Positions 10,860-20,224 of a DNA stretch of 29,706 nt are shown piece after piece. This DNA is from Prorocentrum cordatum (Eukaryota > Sar > Dinophyceae > Prorocentrales > Prorocentraceae): assembly GCA_963575745.1 (NCBI GenBank), contig CAUYUJ010008119.1, forward strand, positions 12,501 to 42,206. Reading direction: 5' to 3'. Made by a program: the position numbers and the translations under genes. Numbering within the stretch: the stretch's first letter is position 1; each line of letters opens with the position of its first letter. The notes under the pieces were generated by a model, which did no database searches, was not told where the DNA came from, and saw nothing but the letters and a program-made list of their open reading frames with translations.

Positions 10860-11515
10860 TGCGACTCTTGAAGTGTCCTTAGCCCTGGTGGCTCAGCATT
10901 GCGGCGCCCAACTGCCACGCTTGCTATGTCGTGGTGGGCATTGGACCACACAAGGAGCTACATCCGGCGGACACAAACAAGCAAACTGCTTCAGACATCA
11001 CCACAATCGTGTCGCTAACCCTGGAGTGCCCAAATGCTACGCCAGTTATGTCGTGGTGAACATTGGACCAACAATGGAACACTTCCACGGCAGAAGCGGA
11101 CACACCGCCTTAGACATCCCTTCAATTTGATGCGAAAGCGGAGGATGTTGGGCACGTAAGCCAGCAAACCGCATTGATACATTCACGCCATCTGGGCGCG
11201 AATCCTTAATTGTTCCCGTCCGTTTGTTGGGCACGCATACAGGCAAACCGCTTGAAGCGTCCCCACAATTTGAGCGCGACTCCTGGAATGTCCCAACACT
11301 TGGCGCCCTCCCTTTGGAATACTAAAACCACCGCCTCGCCTGAGAACATCCTCAGAATCTGTTCTGGAAACAAAAAGTGTTGGGCACACAAACACGCACA
11401 CCGCTTGATACATCCCTACAATCTTGGCGCGAATCCTTGAGTGTCCCCACTTCTGGCGCCCTCTCCTTGGAGTGTCCATATGTTACCCCTGCTATGTCGC
11501 GGTGCGCACTAACCC
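10860..11515 (+). repeat. Degenerate tandem repeats, two interleaved motifs
   Basis: Motif 1, 'tatgtcgtggtg..cattgga', occurs near 10926 and 11048, with a diverged copy ('tatgtcgcggtgcgcacta') near 11492. Motif 2, 'gggcac.ca.acaggcaaaccgcttga', recurs near 11148, 11229 and 11380, followed by 'gcgcgaatccttgagtgtccc'-type sequence. Copies are 80-150 bp apart. No coding frame is conserved between copies. Confidence 0.65.
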
Positions 11516-11519
11516 ACCA

Positions 11520-11800
11520 ATGAATCTGAGTAAGTCTGAGCCTGAAGGTCAAAGGAATACGATTGTGAGCTCGTCTGGCGAAGGTTGACGCGGAGGGTGA
11601 GCAAGTCCAAGTTTAAGCGGGCAATGGGTCTGAGCGTGCGTGAGTATGGTTGCGAATGGTTATGAGTGTGAGCGTGAATGGGTCAGAAGATGAGTGCATC
11701 TGAATGTGAATGAGGGTGCATGTTAGTGAGGGGGAGTCTGACTGAGTACAATTGAGCCTGAGTGTGGGTGAACCACTCTGGGAGAGGAGGAAGGGGAGGA
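11520..11800 (+). repeat. Degenerate TGAGTG/TGAATG hexamer repeat
   Basis: Words such as 'tgagtctgagcctgaaggt', 'gagtgtgagcgtgaatgg' and 'gaatgtgaatgagggtgc' form a 6-bp-period G/T/A-rich stretch. It then grades into GGAGG-rich sequence to about 11820. It does not match the TTTAGGG telomere word. Confidence 0.7.
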
Positions 11801-11854
11801 GGTGAGGGTGAGGAGGGCTTGTTCTCGGCTCCCCTCCTCTAAATAAGAAAGGTA

Positions 11855-11876
11855 ACCCATCTCTTAATAGATGGGT
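11855..11876. other. Small perfect hairpin
   Basis: 'acccatct' (11855-11862) pairs with 'agatgggt' (11869-11876) around the 6-nt loop 'cttaat'. It lies in a short AT-rich stretch between repeats. There is no associated gene, so no terminator or regulatory role is claimed. Confidence 0.6.
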
Positions 11877-11999
11877 AGCAACAAGACGCCCCTCTTTTGA
11901 TATGGGGAATAACAGGAAACCCTCCTTTACATGTTGGAAACGTGGAGTTGCGGCGTATGCCTCGTCAGCGGGTTCAACTGTCCCCGAAGTTAAAAACCA

Positions 12000-12485
12000 T
12001 TATGAGATACAAGGTTTTGGGGTTCGCAATGCTGAATACGCTATGTTTTACTATTTGGTTGGTTCCAGGCGCTAGAATCAAACGCAATAGTTGGGACGTG
12101 ATGCTGCTGAAAACGCTGTGCGTTGCAAGGTTTTCGCTTTGGACGTAAGAAAAAACATTGCACAACACAGCGTTTCGGAGGTTAGAGTGTTGAAAACTAT
12201 ATCTTTGACAATGTTTCTCCTTACGCAGGTCTGCATACATAGTAAAACACAATGTATTGGAAATCTGACTGCTGAACAAAATATGTTTCACACTATTTTT
12301 CGTTTCGGAGGTCGGACTGTTGCACACTGTGTGCTTTACAATGAGTTCGTGTTCGGGGGGCCAGAAACACAATATTAAAACATAGTGGTTTGGACGTCTG
12401 GCTGGTGAACACGCTATGTCTTCCCAAATGTGTCTTTTCGGGCGACGAGACAACATTGTAAAACACAGCGTTCCGGGGCCGCATT
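12000..12485. repeat. Palindrome-rich degenerate repeat (ACGCTGTGTTTTAC word and its complement)
   Basis: The word 'aatacgctatgttttac' (12033) and its near-complements 'gtaaaacacaatg' (about 12241) and 'gtaaaacacagcg' (about 12457) alternate in both orientations. They are linked by 'tttcggaggt' and 'gactgctgaa'-like joiners. Locally this gives imperfect stem-loops, for example 'aaacattg' at about 12154 pairing with 'caatgttt' at about 12208. AT content is higher than in the flanks. Confidence 0.65.
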
Positions 12486-12689
12486 GAAAAAAAAAAGCTC
12501 GCCAGAAAAGTTGTCGACCTCTGGAGAAGAAAAATAATAGCGAACAACATGTTTGATATTTTTGTTTGTTTGAAGCGGGGGGTGGCCCCCCAAAACATGT
12601 ATGCAATGTATTATTTTCATGTTCTTGTGATGTGGAGTTCGGAAACTTGTCTGGCCCACGTTCAATAAGAGCGCTATTGTATGGATTGC

Positions 12690-13110
12690 GCATAAAGTTT
12701 TTGTTGTGTGTGGACTTCAATAGAAATCGTATTGTAATGGCTTGACAAACTGATTCCTCTAGTGTGGGTTCCACATCGGATGCTTTTGTGTGGGTTTCAA
12801 GATGAACCCTTTTGTGTGCGACTTACACATTGATTTCTTTTGCACAGGTTTCACATACTACCGCGCAGACTTCAATGGAAATCATTGTGTGTGATATGTA
12901 CAAATGTATGTATAGCGTGTGGATTGCAAGTTACAAGCATTATCCGTGTGTGCCGATTTTTTATAAGAATCCTTTTGTAAACGACTTACACATTAATTTT
13001 CGTCGTGGGTTACACATAAGATCCTGCTGTTTGGGTTTCAAGAGGAATCCTTTTGTCAACGTCGATTGCACATCGAATCCGATTATGTGAATTGCACATA
13101 AGATCCATTT
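12690..13110 (+). repeat. ~40-bp degenerate repeat, 'cctttTGTgtgrattgcacat' type
   Basis: Recurrent words are 'cttttgtgtgggtttca', 'ccttttgtgtgcgacttacaca', 'ccttttgtaaacgacttacaca' and 'ccttttgtcaacgtcgattgcaca'. They are spaced in multiples of roughly 35-45 bp. No gene is recognised. Confidence 0.65.
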
Positions 13111-13730
13111 TGCGTGGATTGGGGGGACGATCTGCAATGTTAGAGTGGTAATAATTGACATCTAGAGGAACGCGCAAAACAACACGCCTCGAACCACGCC
13201 GCAACGACCAAACAACAAAACAAAACAAAATAAACAACACGGGAACCTCAAGAAAGGGAGTCGCCCAAACGAGGCCCCGAAGAGGCCCACAAAAAAGCAA
13301 CAACAATTTATGTCAGAGATTCAGGGATTTAGCAGGCGTGCGTGTGTAGTATCTGTGTTTATCTTGATTGTTACAGCAGCGCACGCGTTCACAGGGCGCC
13401 CCGCGTCCTCCCCCTCCTCCCTCCCCTTTCCTCTTGCTACTCCTTCTATCCTCCGCCCTCCTCCCTCCTCGTCGTCCTGCAAACCTGCCTGCTGCATCGG
13501 GGCCATTTTTATCTGTCCCCAGGGATCCAATGTCGTGACTTTCTCAATGCGCGGTCCCCTGAAGTCTCGACCCATTCCCCAGTACCGATTTTTCATCTTG
13601 AGTCGTTTTTTGACTGTCCTTGGGCCCAGCGCGGGCCCCTGGAGGCTGAAATTTGCGGAAAACCTTTGTCTTGATAGTGAAGGCCTGACGGCCAGTGCCG
13701 CCGACTCTGAAAGGCATCGACGACGACCAG
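13110..13730. other. Unassigned spacer, no recognisable gene
   Basis: Contains an A/C-rich stretch with 'aacaacaaaacaaaacaaaataaacaacac' character (13205-13245), sequence similar in wording to the CCCAAGAGG minisatellite ('gaggccccgaagaggccc' at about 13275), and a C/T-rich stretch (13400-13480). Open frames on both strands are low-complexity or short. I see no conserved motif. Confidence 0.5.
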
Positions 13731-13805
13731 GAGGCGGAGGAGGAGGAGGAAGAGGAGGAGGCGGAGAGGAGGAGGAGGAGGAGGAGGAGGAGGAGGAGAA
13801 GGAAA
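13730..13805 (+). repeat. GGA microsatellite
   Basis: Near-pure GGA triplets with single interruptions. Further GGA-rich sequence continues to about 13895. Acidic (poly-Glu) and basic (poly-Arg) frames here are repeat translations. Confidence 0.9.
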
Positions 13806-14120
13806 GGGACTCCCCCCTGGGCCCCCCCTGGAAAGGAGGACCAGAGGAGGACCGGCGCGGGAGAGGGGAGGGGAGGGGGAGGAGGACCCCCGGGAACGAA
13901 TGCGTATCTGACTATCTGACCCACCCCCGGGGAGGACCCGAGGGGGGCCAGCGCGCCGCAGAAGGACCGGCGTGGGACAGTTGGACCCCTGGGGGCGATG
14001 CGAATCTGACCCCCCCCGCGCCGGGGAAGGGACAAAGGTAAGGGGCTTCCCTTGGATGTAATGAGGGCGTGGATGGAATTCCCTCCAGCTGCGAATCCGT
14101 TCCCCGAGCGAGGAAGGGTG

Positions 14121-14166
<46 letters not shown>
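14121..14166. repeat. (CT)10(AT)13 microsatellite
   Basis: Ten CT units at 14121-14140 are followed without a break by 13 AT units at 14141-14166. A GA-rich microsatellite of the opposite strand sense is at 17550-17630. Confidence 0.95.
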
Positions 14167-14329
14167 TTCTCTTTCTCCCCCCGACGGTAGAGGAGGATGG
14201 AATGAGGGGACGAAAGAAGGCTCCCCGTCGACTGGACCAGCCAGACACTCCACACACACGCCGACAGGGTCGGCGGATTTTTGTCGATGCGTTGGGTCTC
14301 TGGGTCTTCCCCTCCCTTGGCAGAGGCCC

Positions 14330-14445
14330 GTTACGTTCCGATTCGATTCCGATAGTGGCCAGCTCGATCCGATTCGATTATGACTTCCCGCCGGCCCGAT
14401 CCGACGCGGCCCAGCGGCTGCACGGTACCGTTGTGCCTCCTCGTC
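14330..14445 (+). repeat. CCGATTCGATT cassette, copy 1
   Basis: Clustered words 'ccgattcgattccgat', 'gatccgattcgattatgac' and 'gatccgacgcggccc' are followed by 'gctgcacggtaccgttgtgc'. The same order recurs in direct orientation at 18365-18500 ('gttgcacggcgccgttgtgc'). A third related piece with 'acatgtcgat' and 'gattcgatatt' is at about 14656-14690. Each copy adjoins CTC-rich sequence. Confidence 0.6.
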
Positions 14446-14640
14446 CTCCTGATCCTGCTCCTCCTGCTCCCCTTCCTCCGCCTCCTCCTCCTCCTCCTCC
14501 TCCTCCTCCTCCTCCTCCTCCTTCCTCCTTCCTCCTCCTTCCTCCTCCTTCCTCCTCCCCCTCCTCCTCCTCCTTCCTTCTCCTTCCTCCTCCTCCTCCT
14601 TCCTCCCTCCTCCTCCTTCCTCCTCCTCTTCCTCCTCCGG
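14440..14640 (+). repeat. CTC/CTT-rich tract
   Basis: Near-pure CCT triplets lie at 14475-14522, then CCTCCTT words to about 14637. The encoded poly-Pro, poly-Leu or poly-Ser (plus) and poly-Glu (minus) frames are artefacts. Confidence 0.95.
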
Positions 14641-14861
14641 CCCCCGGCCCGACGCACATGTCGATCCCGTTGCCCGATTCGATATTGGATGATCGTGCTT
14701 TGGCGCCCTGCTGGTGCAGACCACCGGGCCTGAGTTCCGTGCTTGCCCTTTTTTGAGGCTGCTCGACCCAAGGCGTCGGATGGCGCGGGGTTCGTTCCCG
14801 TGGCCGGCACGGGGCACGCCTCGAATTCCAAGCGCACAGTTTCAGCCCCAGCTCTCTCTCT

Positions 14862-14975
14862 GTCCTCCTCCTCCTCCTCCTCCTCCTCCTCCTCCTCCTC
14901 CTCCTCCTCCTCCTCCTTATCCTCATCCTCCTCATCCTCCTCCTCCTTTCCCTCCTCCTGCCGCTCCTCCTCCTC
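14862..14975 (+). repeat. CTC microsatellite
   Basis: Near-pure CCT triplets with a few CAT/TAT interruptions after 14910. The segment between the two CTC tracts (14640-14862) carries no recognisable gene. Confidence 0.95.
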
Positions 14976-15099
14976 CATTCCTTCTCCGTATGAATGATTT
15001 CTCCCTGTCGCACCCTGGGCCAGTTTTTAGGGCGGGCTGGGCGTTTTGCCTGAGACTTCCTCACCATGTATGATTCTGAAGCCTGAAAAGTGACCACAG

Positions 15100-15612
15100 T
15101 TTCACAAATCCAGGGCGGGCCGTTTTCAAATTGTGGCTCCTGCCTTTGCGCCGCGCACATTCGTTTTAAACCGTATAAAAACTTCACGGGATTGAGGGCG
15201 GGTCGTTTTCGAAATGTAGCTCTCGCCTTAGCGCCGCGGACATGCGTTGTAAACAGTTGCAACAGCTTCACAAATTGAGGGCGGGTCGTTTTCAAAACGT
15301 GGCTCGCCTTAGCGTCGCGCACATTTGTTTTAAAACTTTGCAAGAGCTTCACGGATTGAGGGCGGGTCGTTTGCAACATGTGGCTCTCGCCTTTAGCGCC
15401 GCGCACATTCGTTTACAACAAAATATAAGAGTTTCGCGGATTGAGGGCTGGGCGTTTTCGAAATGTGGTTCTCGCCTTAGCGCCGCGCGCATTCGATTTA
15501 AACACTTGCAAGAGTTTCACGGATTGAGGGCGGCTCCTTTTCAAAAGGTGGTTCTCGCCTCAGCGCCGCGCACATTCGTTCTAAACATTTGCAGGATTTT
15601 CACGGATTTCCA
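15100..15612 (+). repeat. ~82-bp tandem array, left arm of a foldback-like structure
   Basis: Six copies start near the word 'attgagggcgggtcgttttc' at about 15108, 15191, 15274, 15356, 15440 and 15523. Each continues with 'gtggctctcgccttagcgcc', 'gcgcacattcgtt' and 'acttgcaagagcttcacgg'. Period is 80-84 bp. The block 'ctcgccttagcgccgcgcac' is the best conserved. A 27-codon peptide repeat can be read in places, but the period is not a stable multiple of three, so coding is unlikely. The complementary array lies at 16935-17435. Confidence 0.9.
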
Positions 15613-15664
15613 TGATCAACATAGCAGACACGGTATGTTGCAAGGATTCTGGATTATGCGGGCG

Positions 15665-15815
15665 CAACAGTTATGTTGATTCGTGGTGTCGAAGTCCCCA
15701 AATTCGCGTTTTGGCACGGTTCCGGATCGTCAAGACGCAGCAGTCAGGTTGATATGTGGCGTTGAAATCCCGAGAACAATGTTTTGGCACGCTTCAGGAT
15801 TTTCAAGCGGTTGTC
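15665..15815 (+). repeat. Two-copy ~75-bp direct repeat
   Basis: Copy 1 reads 'ttatgttgattcgtggtgtc...gttttggcacggttccggat' from about 15671. Copy 2 reads 'caggttgatatgtggcgttg...gttttggcacgcttcaggat' from about 15746. They sit just inside the left 82-bp array. Confidence 0.65.
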
Positions 15816-15928
15816 TTCCAACGAGGCAGCTCCCTCAATCGAAATGAGCCGTTGTAGGGGCCTCTGAAGAGGGAGCTTGGAGGGAGGGTTAATTCCACCA
15901 TCGTTGATGCGCCTTGGGTTTACACTGG

Positions 15929-16045
15929 TCCTCCTCCTCCTCCTTCTCCTCCTCCTTTTCCTCCTCCTCATCCTCCTCCTCTTCCCCCCCTCCCCCTCTT
16001 CATTATCTTTTTGTATCTCTCTCTCTCTCTCTTTCTTTCTCCGCC
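15929..16045 (+). repeat. CTC tract followed by (CT)n
   Basis: CCT-rich triplets at 15929-15985, then C/T runs and (TC)n at 16015-16040. The same succession is present complementarily at 17850-17544 (GAG then GA). Confidence 0.9.
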
Positions 16046-16099
16046 CACCTCCGCCCCCCCTCCCCATCCCCCCCGCTTCCGCCCCTCCCCCCCCTCCGA

Positions 16100-16930
16100 G
16101 GATGAGTGCAGGGCCCTTGTCTCGATGACGGAGTCAGGCATCAACTCGGCTAGCCAGGCACAGCTCTATAATCCTTATCCTTTACCAACCACTGGACTAT
16201 TTTCGGGTCTCCTCACTGAGTATCCGCCGGGCTGCAGCGAGCTTATGTTATTTTCCACACAGATCATGTATAAGAGAGGCTGCGCTCCTTGCCGCCCGGG
16301 CCAGCCCCCTGATTGGCCAGTCGACCGGCCAGCTGGGCTCGGCATGAACGGTGTTTGGGCGATTTCGTCGGCCGTTTTCGTTTCGACTTCGTTCTGCAGA
16401 CAAGGCTGAACGAAGACAGACCTGGGGGAAATGAATGCGGAAAAGACCGTTTAGGTCGAGCCCTGTTGAAAAATGGGAAGTTGATGGGTTGGCTCGTTGG
16501 TTGGCTGGCTGACCGCTCGACCAGTTGGATGGCCCACTTGTCCGCTGGTGCATCGGAACTGGGGCTCCCGCAAGTGTGGGGTGCGGACAACCCGGACACC
16601 ACTGGCGCACCGCATCCTGCCAGCAAGCCCATCTGCAAGGAGCTCGGGAGCAAAGCCTGTTCCCTCTCTGGCTATTCCCTCTTCCTCCTTTCTCCCCTGG
16701 TCCGCTTTGCCCCCCCCCCCCCCCCACGTTGCCATGTCGTACCCTCTTACTCTCCCGCGTCTTGCCCCTCTCCCGTGCAGTTCCGTTCCGTACGAGCCTG
16801 GCGCGTGTCCGCTGTGCAGGTTTACATGTGTTGTCATACAGTTCGAGGAAGCCTCAAGCGAAACCTCATCCTCAGAAATTAGGTTTTACTCTGGAAAGAA
16901 ACTGATATCCAGTCTTGAAGCCGTTGGACA
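16100..16930. other. Interior of the foldback-like structure, no recognisable gene
   Basis: Moderately GC-rich, non-repetitive for the most part. Short word repeats occur at 16311-16340 ('attggccagtcgaccggccagc') and 16487-16545 ('ggctcgttggttggctggctg'). Open frames of 120-190 codons exist on both strands but overlap in several phases, lack recognisable motifs and run through C-runs. I cannot support a coding call. Confidence 0.45.
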
Positions 16931-16934
16931 ATAT

Positions 16935-17435
16935 TAGAACAAATACGCGCGGCACTCATTCGAGACCACCAGTTTGAAGTCGGCCCCCGTCTCCCTACTT
17001 CCATCTCTGAAGTTGCTGCAAACTGTTCAGGCACGTGTGCGCGGTGCTAAGGCGATATCCATGTTGTGAAATAGACCCCCCTCCATCCTAGAAGCTGTTG
17101 CAAACCTTGTAGACGATTGTGTGCGGCGCTCACAAGTGCCATATGTTGAAAGCGCTTTGCGCGCCTCCCTGGAAAGTGCCACATGTTTTCACGACGATTG
17201 TGAGCGGCGCTAAGGCGAGATCTCGATTAAAAAACGACTTGTGTTCCATCCTGGGAGCCGTTGCAAATGTGTAACCCGAATGAGCGCGGCGCTAAGGCGG
17301 TAGTCACTTTTTGAAGACGACCTTTCTTTGTCGTTGGAAGTGTTGCAACATTTTATGACGAGGGTGCGCGGCGCTAAGGCGAGAGCCAGAGTTTGACAAC
17401 GACCGTTGCTCCACCCTTCAAGCTGTTGCCACTTC
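16935..17435 (-). repeat. ~82-bp tandem array, inverted right arm of the foldback-like structure
   Basis: On the plus strand the core appears as 'gtgcgcggcgctaaggcgag', the reverse complement of the left array core. Copies are near 16944, 17037, 17117, 17200, 17282 and 17366, about 82 bp apart. Read on the minus strand, flanking blocks also match the left unit in order: 'gcaacagctt', 'ggtcgttgtcaaa', 'ctggctctcgccttagcgcc', 'atgttgcaacactt'. Divergence is higher than in the left arm. Part of one copy (17130-17190) is rearranged around 'agtgccatatgttgaaagcg'. Confidence 0.85.
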
Positions 17436-17543
17436 CACGCTTCAAGGCTACAGGTGCTGAGGATTTCTCAGGCGAAACGAACGGCCTGCGCTGACGACAC
17501 ATCTGGGGACCCGACCATGAGGCGTTACTCATGAGGAGAAGGG

Positions 17544-17551
17544 ATGGGGGG

Positions 17552-17589
<38 letters not shown>

Positions 17590-17870
17590 CAGAGAGAGAG
17601 AGAGAGAACAAAAAAAAGGAAAGAGAGAAGAGAAGCAGACGGAGGAGGATATGCAAGGGAGCCAGAAGTACCAGGAGAAGGAGGAGGAGGAGGAAGAGGA
17701 GGAGGAGGAGGAGGACGATGAGGAGGAGGAGGAGGGGGAGGAGGCGGAGGAGGAAGAGGAGCAGGAGGAGGAGGAGGAGGAGGAGAGGAGGGAGGAGGAG
17801 GAGGAGGAGGAGGGGGAGGAGGAGGAGAGGAGGAGGAGGAGGAGCAGGAAGGGGGGGACGAGGGAGCCAG
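17544..17870 (+). repeat. (GA)n followed by GAG tract
   Basis: GA-rich at 17544-17640, then GAG/GGA triplets at 17676-17860. Glu-rich (plus) and Ser/Leu-rich (minus) frames are repeat translations. Confidence 0.95.
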
Positions 17871-17961
17871 CGGAGGCGCAAGACCGTCCCTCCTCGCCCC
17901 CTCTTGGTAGGAGGGCGAGCTCGCGCCGCAGGCGGCCCCCGGGGGCCGACCTCAGGCTTCT

Positions 17962-18211
17962 GGTGCCAGGGCCAGCTGCCTCCACATCGCCTGGGTTTGG
18001 GAGGGGGGTCCTCCTCCTCCTCTTCCTCCACCTCCTCCTCCTCCCCCTCCTCCTCCGCCTCCTCCTCCGCCTCCTCCTCTTCTTCGTCCCTCTCCTCCTC
18101 CTCCTCCTCGGGGAACGCGGCCGCCTCGCACACGGTCTCGTTCAGCGGGGTGAGGTGCCCGGGCCAGCTGCCTCCACATCACCTGGGTTTGGAGGGGGGT
18201 CATCTTCCTCC
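17962..18211 (+). repeat. Direct repeat pair of ~58 bp around CTC tracts
   Basis: 'gggccagctgcctccacatc' followed by 'cctgggtttgg' and 'ggggggtc' starts at 17962 (full block) and again at 18154. Each copy leads into a CTC-rich tract (18008-18110 and 18211-18245). The copies differ at about four positions. Confidence 0.85.
18096..18163 (-). repeat. Inverted-repeat arm 1 encoding LTPLNET-CEAAAF-polyE
   Basis: Minus-strand reading gives PGHLTPLNETVCEAAAFPEE and continues into a Glu-rich run. The reverse complement recurs on the plus strand at 19352-19425 with few differences, preserving both the reading frame and the change from unique sequence to GAG triplets. This may be a duplicated coding exon or simply a duplicated DNA block. 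I do not recognise the peptide. Confidence 0.7.
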
Positions 18212-18249
18212 GCCTCCTCCGCCTCCTCCTCCTCCTCCTCCGCTTCGGT

Positions 18250-19195
18250 GAGATTTTCGGAAGGGGATGAGATCGGCCTGGACTGCGCGTCAAGACCCCC
18301 GCCCGCCTCACCTTGCCCTGCCCTGCCCCGCTTGGGAGGGAGGAGGAACCGGCGGGGGAGTGCGGTGTCCACTTCGATCCGATCGACCCGGTTGGACATC
18401 GATTCCGGCCCGCTCGAGCTTATCCGATTACGATGATATCGATATTCCGACGATCCAGCGCGTCCCGATGGTTGCACGGCGCCGTTGTGCATCCATGACG
18501 CGGCCGATCCGATTCGATTCCGACTCCCTGCCGCTGCAGCCCGATCTGGCGGACATGTCGATTCGATGTCGTGAGGCCGTGTGCACGCGCAATGCTGTGC
18601 GCTCGTAGAGCGAGCTTGGTACCTGTCCCCGTTCGTGCCCCGTGTTTTCGGGCGGTCGTGTGGATCGTTTGTCAGGTTGTTGCGGTCCGCCCGTCCTCAT
18701 AACAAGTAATTCAATTCGATCGGGAATCCAGATTCGCAGGGGGTCGACCCAAGCGTTGCTCTGGCAATATCGTGGATCGTTTTCTCCATGTTCATGTTGT
18801 TCTCATTCTAGGGCCCACCATTCTCCGATCACGATTTCTGTTCTGCGCCACAGCGCTGTCTTGGGCAATCGGTCGGACCGTTCTCTCGCCCAGAGAAGTT
18901 GCAGCACGACGACGACACGAAATCGCCACATGCCGCTCTGGTCGGCCCCTGCCGATTTGATGCTGGCTATTGTTGGAGGGGGAGGCCCGCTGCGGCCCGT
19001 TACGAGGCACGTCGCTGGCCAGAGCCACATTGGCCGTGGACGGGGAGGACGACGAGGGGGAGCCGAGGCACAATTCCAAGACCCCAGGACGTCCCTTGAG
19101 CTTTGGGGTGGGAGCGTCACGCTTCCCACAGCAGAGCCGTCGAAACCCAAGAAACCCAGGGCACCCTGGAGGGCCTCATGATGCCTTTCGCCAAA
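18250..19195. other. GC-rich unassigned segment with CCGATTCGATT cassette copy 2
   Basis: The cassette words 'gatccgatcgacccggtt', 'gcttatccgattacgatg', 'gttgcacggcgccgttgtgc' and 'gatccgattcgattccgac' lie at 18370-18530, followed by 'acatgtcgattcgatgtcg' at about 18553. The remainder to 19195 holds overlapping open frames on both strands with no motif that I recognise. Confidence 0.5.
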
Positions 19196-19199
19196 GGGA

Positions 19200-19262
19200 C
19201 ATGAGGAGGAGAGGAGGACAAGGAGGAGGAGGAGGAGGAGGAGGAGGAGGAGGACGAGGAGC
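19200..19262 (+). repeat. GAG/GGA microsatellite
   Basis: Near-pure GGA triplets between 'acatgaggaggagagg' and 'gaggagcagcgtccc'. Confidence 0.9.
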
Positions 19263-19263
19263 A

Positions 19264-19520
19264 GCGTCCCTGGAGGCAAGAAGGGTGTTTCTTGGCCTGG
19301 CCCCCCCCCCCGCGGAGAAAGACTACTACTCGCTCTTCGCCAACAGCGTTTGCCCCGGCCACCTCACCCCGCTGAACGAGACCGAGTGCGAGGCGGCCGC
19401 TTTCACCGAGGAGGAGGAGGAGGCGGAGGTGGAGGAGACGGAGGAAGAGGAGTGGAGAGAGCGGAGGAGGAGGAGGAGGAGGAGGAGGAGGAGGAGGAGG
19501 AGGAGGAGGAGGGACAGGAG
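19264..19520 (+). pseudogene. Possible exon-like frame with LTPLNET-CEAAAF-polyE (unrecognised)
   Basis: A plus-strand frame reads RRVFLGLAPPPAEKDYYSLF, then ANSVCPGHLTPLNETECEAA and AFTEEEEEAEVEETEEEEW, before dissolving into a GAG tract (19467-19512). The LTPLNET..CEAAAF.EEEEE core is shared with the inverted copy at 18096-18163. The aromatic, mixed-composition stretch before the Glu run does not look like a repeat translation, and frame conservation between the two copies hints at past coding. There is no start, splice site or homologue that I can defend. The Glu run has probably expanded by slippage. Treat as a candidate exon or exon fossil. Confidence 0.3.
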
Positions 19521-19769
19521 GGGAAGGAATTCATGGCTGAGCTCTCCCTGTGCGGGTTTTCCCCACCAGATCCACGGGTCCCACGAGTTTCGGCACTTGC
19601 GATCCAATAATTTGGGCAAAGTTTGCCAGATGAGCCAGGAGCACTGGCCAGATGAGCCAGCAAAAAGATCCCCAGGACCAGACGAGTCCTAATCTTTTTC
19701 CCTAGGCTCCTGGTCGCAACGAACCAGACTCTGGCCTAGCGCAAGCTGTTTCCCAGGGAGGGGTGGAGA

Positions 19770-19818
19770 AGGAGGGGGAGGAGGAGGGGAAGGAGGAGGA
19801 GGAGGAAGAGGAGGACCG
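19770..19818 (+). repeat. GAG microsatellite
   Basis: Short GGA/GAG triplet tract. The following sequence to about 20200 contains no recognised gene. Confidence 0.85.
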
Positions 19819-20224
19819 GGGACAGGTTTCGAACATGATTGACCGCGTCTGGTTTGCTCGTTTCCCCCACCTCTTTTCCCAGACCCGCCCTTTCCCCTCT
19901 CCTTGCCTCTGGCCCAACGATGGGGTCGGGTGGCTCACGCCCCACGGCCGCCCGCCCGTCTCCTCCGCCTTCCAGTTGACCGTTCCTTCCTTCTCGTCCG
20001 TCTCGTGGAACCCTGGCGTCGACGAGACTATGCGGCTCACTGCCCCGCAAGCCGCCTCAGCTAGTGTGTCTGGGGGAGGCCCCGATCAGATCGTTCATGG
20101 TTGTCGGGGGATGCCTTTGCGCTCGCCTGACCCCCGTGGCCACGCATCCTGGAGGGACGGGTGGTGGGCTCGCGGTACCAATGGGAAAGACAAGACAGGA
20201 GGAACAGGAGGATGAGGTGGATAA

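Noticed and set aside
11520-11800. TGAGTG/TGAATG hexamers as interstitial telomere sequence
   Set aside because: The words do not match TTTAGGG or other known telomere repeats and are highly variable.
15242-15679. Peptide repeat of ~27 residues (RAGRFQNVA...AHICF) as a possible repeat protein
   Set aside because: The DNA period is 80-84 bp, not a fixed multiple of three, and the inverted copies at 17 kb are broken in all frames.
17531-18436. Glu-rich frame suggesting an acidic chaperone-like protein
   Set aside because: GAG triplets explain the composition. The frame begins in a GA microsatellite and continues through CTC tracts.
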